DNA of 64,000 nt from Segatella copri. GTDB lineage: Bacteria > Bacteroidota > Bacteroidia > Bacteroidales > Bacteroidaceae. A program made the position numbers and the translations under genes. The stretch spans positions 3,815,001 to 3,879,000 of the forward strand of contig NZ_CP137557.1 in NCBI RefSeq assembly GCF_019249655.2, in the 5' to 3' direction. The number at the start of each line of letters is the position of its first letter. Position 1 is the first letter of the stretch. Below the pieces are notes generated by a model. That model was not told the origin of the DNA. It was given only the letters and a program-made list of their open reading frames with translations, and made no database searches. Shown in pieces: positions 1 to 7,498 of the stretch.

Positions 1-458
1 ATTTCTTTGGCAAGATGACGATGTATCCATCTTACATCCGTCGTGGTCGCGACATGATTCTCTACTTCCTCAAGAAGCATTTTGATGACAAGGAGAACCT
101 GGTGATTCCGATGAAGCCATTGAAGTTGGAGACTCCTGAGAGCGAGATGGAGAAGATTTTCACCGAGGATGATTTCCGTGCTGATTATCGCATCTTGAAT
201 CGTGAAATCAGAGAGTTGGGCTTCAACATTCCTCCATTGGTGAATGCGTATATGAATCTGAGTCCTACCATGAAGCTCTTCGGCACCGCCATCAACTATG
301 GTTTCGGTGATGTAGAGGAGACGGGTATTCTCATAGCCGTGGATGAGATTCTGGAAGAGAAGCGTGTTCGTCACATCAACAGTTTCATAGAGGAGCATCC
401 TGAGGCGCTGAAGATAACCAGTGGTGCCAACAAGATTTTCTATAAGGAAAAAGAATAA
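1..458 (+). CDS. GlsB-like GNAT N-acyltransferase (putative hemolysin family), C-terminal part
   Basis: The gene enters from the left edge of the window; the reading frame is open from base 3 (F-F-G-K-M-T-M-Y-P) with no start in view, so only about the last 150 residues are seen. The motif FFGKMTMYPSYIRRGRD, the segment NIPPLVNAYMNLSPTMK and the stretch FGDVEETGILIAVDEI near the end are typical of the Bacteroidota 'putative hemolysin' GNAT proteins. Established knowledge: characterised members (GlsB) N-acylate glycine in glycine-lipid synthesis, usually beside an acyltransferase partner (GlsA). The internal Met at base 15 is not the start, because homology-like sequence continues upstream. 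A rho-independent terminator follows 15 bases after the stop. The substrate is inferred from the family only. Confidence 0.7.
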   Translation, partial: FFGKMTMYPSYIRRGRDMILYFLKKHFDDKENLVIPMKPLKLETPESEMEKIFTEDDFRADYRILNREIRELGFNIPPLVNAYMNLSPTMKLFGTAINYGFGDVEETGILIAVDEILEEKRVRHINSFIEEHPEALKITSGANKIFYKEKE

Positions 459-473
459 TAAAACAACAGATAA

Positions 474-519
474 TCCCATGTCCTTATTGCTTTCCGGCAA
501 TAAGGGCATGGGAATTTTT
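474..519 (+). terminator. Rho-independent terminator after the GlsB-like gene
   Basis: Long stem of about 17 bp (left arm from 474, right arm ending about 513; one G-T wobble) with loop CTTTCCG, followed by a T-run at 514-518. It closes the first transcription unit. Confidence 0.85.
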
Positions 520-587
520 ACATCATTTTCATACTGATTACTTCCTACCTTTAAAGGAAAATGTTTCTAGAGTTAGTAGAAAGCTTC

Positions 588-667
588 GTTCAGCGTCGTT
601 GAATGTCCGTTCAGCGACGTTGAATGTCCGTTCAACGACGTTGAATGTAGGTTCAACGACGCTGAAC
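588..667. repeat. 21-bp periodic repeat cassette, copy A (four units)
   Basis: Four consecutive units at 588, 609, 630 and 651, each with core GTTCAnCGnCGTTGAAT and a 4-base spacer. Each core is itself near-palindromic (GTTCA...TGAAC). The first and last units are reverse complements over 17 bases, apart from one terminal change, so the whole cassette can fold as a long hairpin. The flanks AGTAGAAAG (left) and CTTTCTTCTA (right) extend the inverted symmetry. A second copy with similar edges lies at 36476-36555. The rest of the gap up to 756 shows nothing else. Confidence 0.8.
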
Positions 668-756
668 GGAACTTTCTTCTAGTCTTAAAAACAATTTTGT
701 CCTATATGGTTGAAAATTATCCTATAATAAATTCTATATTACACTCCGATGGAATG

Positions 757-1944
757 TCAAGAGCCAGCAATGTCGGATTCTTTCTGTTGTCTTTCTCTCC
801 AGGCAGTAGGGGTGCAATCCTCCTTCTGCTTGAAGATGCGGTAGAGATGGGTGCGGGATGAGAAGCCGCATTCGGCAGAGATGATGTCGTTGCTGAAGTC
901 AGGACAGGCTTCCATCATCTTCTTTGCCGCCTCGAAGCGAATTTCACTCAGCCAGATTCTGAACGTAGATTGCAGAATCTTGTCGAAATACTGAGTCAGC
1001 TCATACTTCGGAATCCTAAGCTGATGAGATAAGGTCAGCATGTTCACCGTGCTGTCTTTGTATCCCATTTCTTTGCACCATTTATCCAGACATCGCTGTA
1101 TAAACAGTTGCCGTTCATCAGTAAGGGCTTCCGTCATTTCATCATTCAGCTCCTCCATTTCCAGCTTTGTTTCAGGGTCGTTTTCATCAGCCAGTCCTTT
1201 GCTGATAGCTATTTCCAGAGCAGCCATCTTCTCCTCTTCCTTATCAAGGAGTTCTTCGGTAGGGGTATAGTTGTAGCCCAGTGCCACGAAACTGAGGATG
1301 AAGAAGAAAAAAGAAACCAGTCCGAGAGGTCCCACGATGAATAGCAGTTTGGTGTTGAGGATGGCAAACAGCGTGATTACGGCTGTAAACATGAGAATCA
1401 TGACGCTGGCACGTGCGTATCTCACGTATGGCAGGATGTCGGTGGCAGCCATCGTCTCCAGCATGTTCTTTCTCTTGTTCATCTCCTTGATAATCATATA
1501 GATGCAATATACTACATCGCTTGCGTAGAGAGCCAGCATCACATAGAGCCAGCTTCCGATGTGCAGGCCGTTGCAGAAGTGGACACCTGCCAGGAAGGTG
1601 GCGAGTATGGCTGCATAGGCGCCTCCACAAATCAGAATCATCTTTTTGCGGTTGGCGTGGGTGGCCTCTATGTTGTAGATGCCCATGGCTATGAGCGTGA
1701 AGCAGGGGGTATAGACCAGGATGTTGATGATGGCTCCCAAACCATCGTCTGTGGCTCGGAATCCATAAATCATCTGCATCAGGTATTGTATGGCAAGTCC
1801 AAGCATGGCTACGAAAATCAGCCATCTTGAACGCTCATATCGCTTGTTGAGCCATCTTACATGCAGATGGGTGAATGCCAGGATTAGGGCATTGACCACC
1901 ATGAAGATGAGGCATGCAAACTGCAGCAGAAATAATGGTTTCAT
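757..1944 (-). CDS. Membrane-anchored AraC-family transcriptional regulator
   Basis: 395 residues. The first about 230 residues hold roughly six or seven hydrophobic segments (for example IFMVVNALILAF and the F-rich stretch GLVSFFFFILSFVALGY), so the N-terminal half is an integral membrane domain. A charged linker (ELLDKEEEKMAALE) leads to a C-terminal AraC/XylS double helix-turn-helix at about 285-385, including YFDKILQSTFRIWLSEIRFE and ECGFSSRTHLYRIFKQ. Such membrane-bound AraC proteins are common in Prevotella and Bacteroides but mostly unassigned; the ligand and regulon cannot be told from here. It stands alone, with its own minus-strand promoter at 2012-2019. Confidence 0.85.
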   Translation of the reverse strand: MKPLFLLQFACLIFMVVNALILAFTHLHVRWLNKRYERSRWLIFVAMLGLAIQYLMQMIYGFRATDDGLGAIINILVYTPCFTLIAMGIYNIEATHANRKKMILICGGAYAAILATFLAGVHFCNGLHIGSWLYVMLALYASDVVYCIYMIIKEMNKRKNMLETMAATDILPYVRYARASVMILMFTAVITLFAILNTKLLFIVGPLGLVSFFFFILSFVALGYNYTPTEELLDKEEEKMAALEIAISKGLADENDPETKLEMEELNDEMTEALTDERQLFIQRCLDKWCKEMGYKDSTVNMLTLSHQLRIPKYELTQYFDKILQSTFRIWLSEIRFEAAKKMMEACPDFSNDIISAECGFSSRTHLYRIFKQKEDCTPTAWRERQQKESDIAGS

Positions 1945-2011
1945 ATTGTCTTCTAAAAATTCGTTTCATCACCTTATTATTATGATTATTTCCAGTTGGT
2001 GAATCTGCTTG

Positions 2012-2019
2012 CAAAAGTA
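2012..2019 (-). promoter_or_regulatory. -7 promoter box for the membrane AraC gene
   Basis: Plus-strand CAAAAGTA reads TACTTTTG on the minus strand, matching the Bacteroidota -7 consensus TAnnTTTG, about 68 bases before the start codon. Confidence 0.6.
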
Positions 2020-2146
2020 CCACTTTTTTTGCAAACGGCAATACAATTTAACATAAAACTTTGTGAATTCTCGTAATATCTCTCTTTTTTTGATTTGCAG
2101 ATGAGATGATGCGAATTTCTCTGCATGCCTATGCAGGGCTAACTTG

Positions 2147-2374
2147 CTAATCACTCAGCAGATACCACAGGTTCTGCAGGATGATAAGCGTTAATCCCAG
2201 GAACAGGTAGATATAAAACTGTTCCCGCTTGATGAAATCGGCAAGGCTGAACTCTGCCTTCCAGTGATCATCAAGATAGTTCTGGTACTCACGTATCATG
2301 GCATAGAATATGATGATGCCCGATATGAGTATGGATACTCCTAGAATGAAAATTGTGAATTCTGCTGTTGTCAT
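2147..2374 (-). CDS. Small two-helix membrane protein, unknown function
   Basis: 75 residues with two clear hydrophobic helices (FTIFILGVSILISGIIIFYAMI at about 6-28 and YIYLFLGLTLIILQNLWYLL at about 54-73), separated by a charged loop (REYQNYLDDHWKAEFSLADFIKR). No family is recognised. It has its own promoter (TATATTTG on the minus strand at 2413-2420) and probably precedes the AraC regulator on the same strand, with about 200 bases between them. Confidence 0.7.
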   Translation of the reverse strand: MTTAEFTIFILGVSILISGIIIFYAMIREYQNYLDDHWKAEFSLADFIKREQFYIYLFLGLTLIILQNLWYLLSD

Positions 2375-2412
2375 TGTTTCTTGTTTTTATTTCTAATCTT
2401 TGTTTCATGCTG

Positions 2413-2420
2413 CAAATATA
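2413..2420 (-). promoter_or_regulatory. -7 promoter box for the small membrane protein
   Basis: Plus-strand CAAATATA is TATATTTG on the minus strand, a match to TAnnTTTG about 39 bases before the ATG. Confidence 0.55.
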
Positions 2421-2438
2421 GCATTTTTTTTCGAAACT

Positions 2439-2522
2439 AGGTGTCGCATTCCTATGTTCATGTGTCTACTTCCTATGTTCAAGGTGTCGCATTGGTACCA
2501 ATGCGACACCTAAATTAACATA
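2439..2522. repeat. 21-bp periodic repeat cassette, copy C, with a 30-bp perfect palindrome
   Basis: AGGTGTCGCATT occurs at 2439 and 2482, and CCTATGTTCA at 2451 and 2472 (21 apart), giving about four 21-base units. Bases 2482-2511 form a perfect 30-bp palindrome centred on GGTACC (arms AGGTGTCGCATTGGT / ACCAATGCGACACCT). The rest of the 273-base gap between the 75-residue gene's start and the dgt stop shows no gene. Confidence 0.75.
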
Positions 2523-2647
2523 AAGATACATATAAATACTTATTTTAGCGCAGTTTTAAAGTGGCCCCATTAGAGCCCAGATTTCTGTTTTTGGGGGTAA
2601 ATTGTCTTATTGTGTCAAAGAAAAGGCAGCAGAATTTTGGTGTTATC

Positions 2648-3985
2648 CTATACAATAGGCAGGCTGATGCCGTTTATCTTCTGATAGATATCTAGGGCAT
2701 AGATATCCGTCATGCCGCTGATGTAATCCAATATCGCCATGATTCGATCTTCCAGATTCTCGTTCTCGATGTCGTACTGGCTGCTTACCCGGCGCAGAAG
2801 CTGCTTGGAGTAGAAACGGGACGGGTTGACGGCGGCATCGATGAATACTTCCATCAGCGTGGCCATGATCTTGTAACCCGAAAGCTCGATGTCGAGAACG
2901 GGCTTGCTGGCGTAAATCTTCTTTCTCGAAACCTGGGTACAGGTGATGTAGGCATTGCGCTCGTGCTCCGAGATGTGGTCGATGAGGGCTCCCTCGAAGG
3001 TGCCGGCAAGAATCTCTTCCTCGTGGTCGAGGAATGCCTTTACGCATTCGTTCTCCAGTTTGCCAATCACGCAGGCTCTCATGTAAACCACCTGCTCGTT
3101 TTCATCGGTCAGTTCCTCGTCGATGATGCGCTGGCGAATCTTGTTTTTCGTGGTTTCATCGAAGAAACCGAGCAATAAATCGGCGGTTTCATCGAAGGAA
3201 AGAATCTTCAGCTTGTGCGAATCCTCGATGTCCATAATCTCATAACAGATGTCATCGGCAGCCTCTACCATATACACCAGCGGATGGCGGGCGTACTTCA
3301 GTGGTTCGCCTTCGGCAGACAGGCGGCGGATGCCTAATTCATCGGCTACCTTCTGGTAGGTAGCCGCTTCGGAGGTGAAAAAGCCGAATTTACCGTGATT
3401 GCCAGCTAGACTGCTGGCAAAAGGATATTTCACGATGGCGGCAAGCATCGGATAAGTCATCACAAATCCACCCTGGCGACGGCCCTTGAAGCGATGCGTC
3501 AGGATTCTGAAGCCGTTGGCATTACCCTCGTAATGGGTGATATCATCCCAAAACTCCGATGAAACCGCCGATTTTAGGCTCTGGCCTGCTCCTTCGCTGA
3601 AGAAAGTCTGGATGGCTTTCTCGCCTGAATGCCCGAAGGGAGGATTACCCAAGTCGTGTGCCAGACAGGCTGCGCTCACGATGGTTCCTATCTCTTCGAA
3701 GAGGGTATCCTTCAGTTCCGGACGCTTCTGGATGATGCGGCGGGAGATGTCGTTGCCCAGCGACATGCCCACGCTCGATACTTCCAGGCTGTGGGTGAGG
3801 CGGTTGTGTACGAAGATGCTGCCCGGCAGCGGGAATACCTGCGTCTTGTTCTGCAGGCGGCGGAACGCCGACGAGAAGATGAGGCGGTCGTAATCGCGCT
3901 TGAATTCAGAGCGATCGTCGTGGCGTTCGGCATGCTTATGCTCCTGTCCGAAGCGCTTGTTTGATATGAGTTGTTTCCATTCCAT
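2648..3985 (-). CDS. dgt: Deoxyguanosinetriphosphate triphosphohydrolase-like protein
   Basis: 445 residues, the usual length for bacterial Dgt/HD-domain dNTPases, which hydrolyse dGTP (or other dNTPs) to the deoxynucleoside and tripolyphosphate. Visible motifs: FKRDYDRLIFSSAFRRLQNKTQVF near the N terminus, the first HD histidine in NRLTHSLEVS, the HD pair in AAClAHDLGNPPFGHSGE, and EAADDICYEIMDIED with the further metal-site aspartate. It is divergent from dut, which also controls the dNTP pool; each gene has its own promoter in the 168-base gap. The start MEWKQLIS is chosen because the -7 box lies 50 bases upstream. Confidence 0.93.
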   Translation of the reverse strand: MEWKQLISNKRFGQEHKHAERHDDRSEFKRDYDRLIFSSAFRRLQNKTQVFPLPGSIFVHNRLTHSLEVSSVGMSLGNDISRRIIQKRPELKDTLFEEIGTIVSAACLAHDLGNPPFGHSGEKAIQTFFSEGAGQSLKSAVSSEFWDDITHYEGNANGFRILTHRFKGRRQGGFVMTYPMLAAIVKYPFASSLAGNHGKFGFFTSEAATYQKVADELGIRRLSAEGEPLKYARHPLVYMVEAADDICYEIMDIEDSHKLKILSFDETADLLLGFFDETTKNKIRQRIIDEELTDENEQVVYMRACVIGKLENECVKAFLDHEEEILAGTFEGALIDHISEHERNAYITCTQVSRKKIYASKPVLDIELSGYKIMATLMEVFIDAAVNPSRFYSKQLLRRVSSQYDIENENLEDRIMAILDYISGMTDIYALDIYQKINGISLPIV

Positions 3986-4035
3986 AATCCATCTGCTATA
4001 TAAGTGATTCTTACTATCCTTTCATTTCTGATGCG

Positions 4036-4043
4036 CAAAAATA
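4036..4043 (-). promoter_or_regulatory. -7 promoter box for dgt
   Basis: Plus CAAAAATA is TATTTTTG on the minus strand, about 50 bases before the dgt start. Confidence 0.6.
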
Positions 4044-4128
4044 CATGAAAGTGCGCATAAATCAAAATAAAAAACAATAAATTATATCATTTTCACTTAT
4101 AAAATGCGATTATTCGCCTAAAAAGCAG

Positions 4129-4136
4129 TATTTTTG
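4129..4136 (+). promoter_or_regulatory. -7 promoter box for the dut operon
   Basis: TATTTTTG, 17 bases before the dut ATG, implying a very short leader. Confidence 0.65.
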
Positions 4137-4153
4137 CAGAAAATTCTAGAATT

Positions 4154-4591
4154 ATGCTGAAAGTAAAGATTATCAATAAGGGACATCAGCCTCTCCCTGC
4201 GTTTGCCACACCTCAGAGTGCGGGCATGGACTTGCGTGCTAACATCGACGAAGCCATCGTGCTCCATCCTATGGAGCGCCGACTGGTTCCTACGGGGCTT
4301 TTCATGGCTCTGCCAGTGGGTTACGAGGCACAGATACGTCCACGCAGCGGTCTTGCCCTGAAGCATGGCATCACCGTGCTCAACACGCCGGGCACCATCG
4401 ATGCCGACTATCGCGGCGAAATCATGGTGCTGCTCATCAACTTCTCGCAGGAAGACTTCGTCATCAACGACGGGGAGCGCATCGCCCAGATGGTGCTTGC
4501 CAAGCACGAACAGTGCGATTTCATCGAGGTAGAAGAGCTGGATGAGACCGATCGTGGCGCCGGTGGATACGGACATACCGGAGTGAAATAA
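4154..4591 (+). CDS. dut: dUTP diphosphatase (dUTPase)
   Basis: 145 residues, the normal size of the homotrimeric enzyme that converts dUTP to dUMP and pyrophosphate. All five dUTPase motifs are readable: [33 protein letters not shown] (catalytic Asp), [10 protein letters not shown] and the C-terminal GGYGHTG arm. It is the first gene of a run of four plus-strand genes (dut, TPR protein, DUF4292 lipoprotein, EnvC-like protein) with gaps of 17-50 bases, so cotranscription is likely. Confidence 0.96.
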   Translation: MLKVKIINKGHQPLPAFATPQSAGMDLRANIDEAIVLHPMERRLVPTGLFMALPVGYEAQIRPRSGLALKHGITVLNTPGTIDADYRGEIMVLLINFSQEDFVINDGERIAQMVLAKHEQCDFIEVEELDETDRGAGGYGHTGVK

Positions 4592-4640
4592 CATCAGAAC
4601 AGAACATTAAAAATAGAGAAAAGCGAAAGGGAAAGATATC

Positions 4641-6521
4641 GTGAAGAGAATTTATGGAAATAAGGGCTTCTGGGTGGCTGTGGCGCTGGCAGGCGTGATG
4701 GCCTTGCCTTCGTTGGCCCGTAAGAAAAAGGTGCAGCCAGCGAAGCAGCAGACTGTTTGGGTGGATTCGCTTTCACCCAACGACCGCAAGCGATTTGAAT
4801 ACTTCTTTACCGAGGCGGCACGACAGCATGCGGCGGGCAACCTGACTGCTGCCTTCGATCTCTTCGAGCATGCCCGGAAGATAGACCCTCGTGCGGCTGA
4901 GGTATATTTCTACCAGTCGCTCTATTATACCCAGTTGAAGAAGGATTCCCTGGCGCTGGAGTGTATGAATAAGGCCATCGCCCTGAATCCCGACAACCTG
5001 ACCTATGCTGAGCGCCTTGCCCAATATTATATAGGTATGGGACAATACGACAAGGCCATCGGTTCCTACGAGGCACTCTATGCCAAGAACCACAGCAACA
5101 CCGATGCCCTCCGCATCCTGGCGCAGCTCTACCAGCAGCAGAAAAACTACCGCATGATGCTCAACACCGTGGGCAGACTGGAGACGGAGGAAGGCGAGAG
5201 CGAACAGCTTACCCTGACCAAGATGCGCATCTACGAGATGATGAACGACCCGAAGGCGGCTTACAACGAACTGAAGACGCTGTCGGAACAGCATCCCCTG
5301 GACATGGTGTATAAGACGATGCTCGGCAACTGGCTGATGCAGCACAACCGGCAGAAAGAGGCATTCAAGTATTTTACCGATGCCCTGAAGGAAGAACCGG
5401 ACAATGCCTACGCCCAGATGTCGCTCTACGACTACTATAATGCCACCAAGCAGGAGGATCAGGCGCACCAGATGCTCGACAAGATATTGATGAGCAGGAA
5501 GACGGATACCGAAACCAGGATTATGATGTTCCGTTCCTATATCCAGACCAACGAGAGTGAGGGAGGCGACTCTACCAAGGTGCTCGCCCTCTTCAACAAG
5601 GTGCTCAACCAGCCGGAACCATCATCAGAGGTAGCCGAGTTGAGGGCTGCCTATATGAGTTTGAAGCAGATGCCTGCCGATACGGTGAATGCGGCATTCC
5701 AGAAGGTGCTCGACATAGCACCGGACAACGTGAACGCCCGCCTGCAGCTTATCCAGAGTCTCTGGAACCAGCGCAAGTATGGCGAAGTCATTACCCAGTC
5801 GCATTCAGCCCATCAGTATAATCCCGAGGAAATGGTTTTCTACTATTTCGGAGGAATGGCGTATTATCAGAAGAACGACGAAGACCACGCACTCAACGAG
5901 TTCCGGTTGGGAGTGGCGCAGCTCAACGAACAGTCGAACAAGGACTTGGTTTCCGATCTCTATGCCGTAATGGGCGACATCCTGTATAAGAAAGGAAGAA
6001 CAGAGGAGTCGATGGCAGCCTACGATTCCTGTCTGCAATGGAAGGACGACAACGTGATGGCGCTGAACAACTACGCCTACTATCTGAGCGAGCAGGGCAA
6101 GGATCTGCACAAGGCAGAATCGATGAGCTACAAGACCATCAAGGCTGAGCCGAACAACGGCACATATCTTGACACCTATGCCTGGATTCTGTTTATGCAG
6201 GAACGCTATGCAGATGCCAAGACTTATATCGATGCAGCGCTGAAAAACCGCGATTCCACCGAGAACAACAGTACGGTTCTTGAACATGCCGGCGATATTT
6301 ACGCCATGAACGGAATCACCGATGAAGCCGTGGATTTTTGGAAGAAAGCCCATACCGACGATAACCCGTCGACTACGCTTGATTGGAAAATAAAGAACAA
6401 ACAATATATCTCTGAAGAAGAATTCCAGAAAAGGATGAATCCGGCTGTAGCCGAGGTGAAGAAGCAGAAAACCACCGGCAAGGCTACGGGCAGAAAAACA
6501 AAAAGAGGTAGAAAGAAATAA
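4641..6521 (+). CDS. Exported tetratricopeptide repeat protein
   Basis: 626 residues from a GTG start at 4641 (no ATG precedes the signal sequence). The N terminus (KRIYGNKGFWVAVALAGVMALPSLA) is a signal peptide; nearly all the rest is TPR helices, for example FDLFEHARKIDPRAAEVYFYQSLYY, ALECMNKAIALNPDNLTYAERL and ESMAAYDSCLQWKDDNVMALNNYAYYLSEQG. The C-terminal tail is strongly basic (KKQKTTGKATGRKTKRGRKK). Probably periplasmic, acting as a protein-interaction scaffold; the partner is unknown, but the downstream lipoprotein and EnvC-like protein suggest an envelope role. It is 49 bases after dut and 17 before the DUF4292 gene. Confidence 0.85.
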   Translation: MKRIYGNKGFWVAVALAGVMALPSLARKKKVQPAKQQTVWVDSLSPNDRKRFEYFFTEAARQHAAGNLTAAFDLFEHARKIDPRAAEVYFYQSLYYTQLKKDSLALECMNKAIALNPDNLTYAERLAQYYIGMGQYDKAIGSYEALYAKNHSNTDALRILAQLYQQQKNYRMMLNTVGRLETEEGESEQLTLTKMRIYEMMNDPKAAYNELKTLSEQHPLDMVYKTMLGNWLMQHNRQKEAFKYFTDALKEEPDNAYAQMSLYDYYNATKQEDQAHQMLDKILMSRKTDTETRIMMFRSYIQTNESEGGDSTKVLALFNKVLNQPEPSSEVAELRAAYMSLKQMPADTVNAAFQKVLDIAPDNVNARLQLIQSLWNQRKYGEVITQSHSAHQYNPEEMVFYYFGGMAYYQKNDEDHALNEFRLGVAQLNEQSNKDLVSDLYAVMGDILYKKGRTEESMAAYDSCLQWKDDNVMALNNYAYYLSEQGKDLHKAESMSYKTIKAEPNNGTYLDTYAWILFMQERYADAKTYIDAALKNRDSTENNSTVLEHAGDIYAMNGITDEAVDFWKKAHTDDNPSTTLDWKIKNKQYISEEEFQKRMNPAVAEVKKQKTTGKATGRKTKRGRKK

Positions 6522-6538
6522 GAAAGGATAAGAAGAAA

Positions 6539-7453
6539 ATGAAAGTGATGAACAATTTGAAGATGGCAGTGGCTGCCGTGGCTCTTCTGCTGATGGCTTC
6601 TTGCGGCTCTACCAAGAAGATGGAAGGAACGGGCAAGGTGAATGCCCAGAACAGGAAGACCGAGACCAAGGCTGCGGATGCAGCAGAGGTGGCTTCGATG
6701 AAGAACCTGGCTTTCGTGCAGAAGGTTGCCGACAACCAGGTGTATGCCAAGAACATCGTGGGCAATATGACGTTTAATCTGCAGGCGGCAGGCAAGGACA
6801 TCACCGTGCCGGGCAAGCTGAGCATGCGCAAGGACGAGGTAATCCGCATCCAGCTCTTTATCCCAATACTGGGTTCCGAGGTGGGCAGACTGGAGTTCAC
6901 CCCAAACTATGTGCTCATCGTAGACCGCATGCACAAGGAATACATCAAGGCAGACTATACGCAGGTGGATTTCCTCAAGAAGCAGGGCATCAACTTCTAT
7001 TCGCTCCAGGCACTCTTCTGGAACCAGTTGCTCGTGCCAGGTGTGAAGAAGGTATCAGATTCCGACCTGAAGAAATTCTCGGCAAATCTCGATGAAACCG
7101 CCGAAAATGTGCCTGTTTCCATCAGATATGGCAACATGAACTACCAGTGGAAGGCGAATAGAAACAGCGGAAGAATCGCTGAAGCCAACGTTACCTACAA
7201 GGATAAAGGCAACGGCGATTCGCGACTCAACCTGAAGTATAGCGACTTCAAGAGTGTGGGCGTGAAGATGTTTCCTGCCACCCAGCGCATGACGCTTACC
7301 ACCATCCTGAACAACAAGCCTCAGGAGGTAAAGCTCAACATCGAGATGAAGAGCGTGAAGACCGACGACAAGTGGGATGCGCAGACCGAGGTGTCGGGTA
7401 AGTACAAGCAGGTATCACCTAAAGATGTACTTGGCAAACTCATGAGCATGTAA
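6539..7453 (+). CDS. DUF4292 family lipoprotein (LolB-like sequence character)
   Basis: 304 residues. A lipoprotein signal (MNNLKMAVAAVALLLMASC, Cys22) is followed by a low-complexity linker. Then comes a beta-rich domain: QKVADNQVYAKNIVGNMTFN, IRIQLFIPILGSEVGRLEFTPN and VLIVDRMHKEYIKADY. This run (amphipathic strands, 'plG..v.rlefTp..v.i.dr') is what DUF4292 proteins show and resembles the LolB half-barrel in pattern; the LolB comparison is inference. Position between an exported TPR protein and an EnvC-like protein suggests envelope biogenesis. Stop and next start are 45 bases apart. Confidence 0.82.
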   Translation: MKVMNNLKMAVAAVALLLMASCGSTKKMEGTGKVNAQNRKTETKAADAAEVASMKNLAFVQKVADNQVYAKNIVGNMTFNLQAAGKDITVPGKLSMRKDEVIRIQLFIPILGSEVGRLEFTPNYVLIVDRMHKEYIKADYTQVDFLKKQGINFYSLQALFWNQLLVPGVKKVSDSDLKKFSANLDETAENVPVSIRYGNMNYQWKANRNSGRIAEANVTYKDKGNGDSRLNLKYSDFKSVGVKMFPATQRMTLTTILNNKPQEVKLNIEMKSVKTDDKWDAQTEVSGKYKQVSPKDVLGKLMSM

Positions 7454-7498
7454 TCGCATGATTGCTGGAAATAAACATAGAAATCATTCCTATTCATC

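Noticed and set aside
588..667. CRISPR array
   Set aside because: Units are contiguous 21-mers without unique spacers, only four long, and no cas genes are present.
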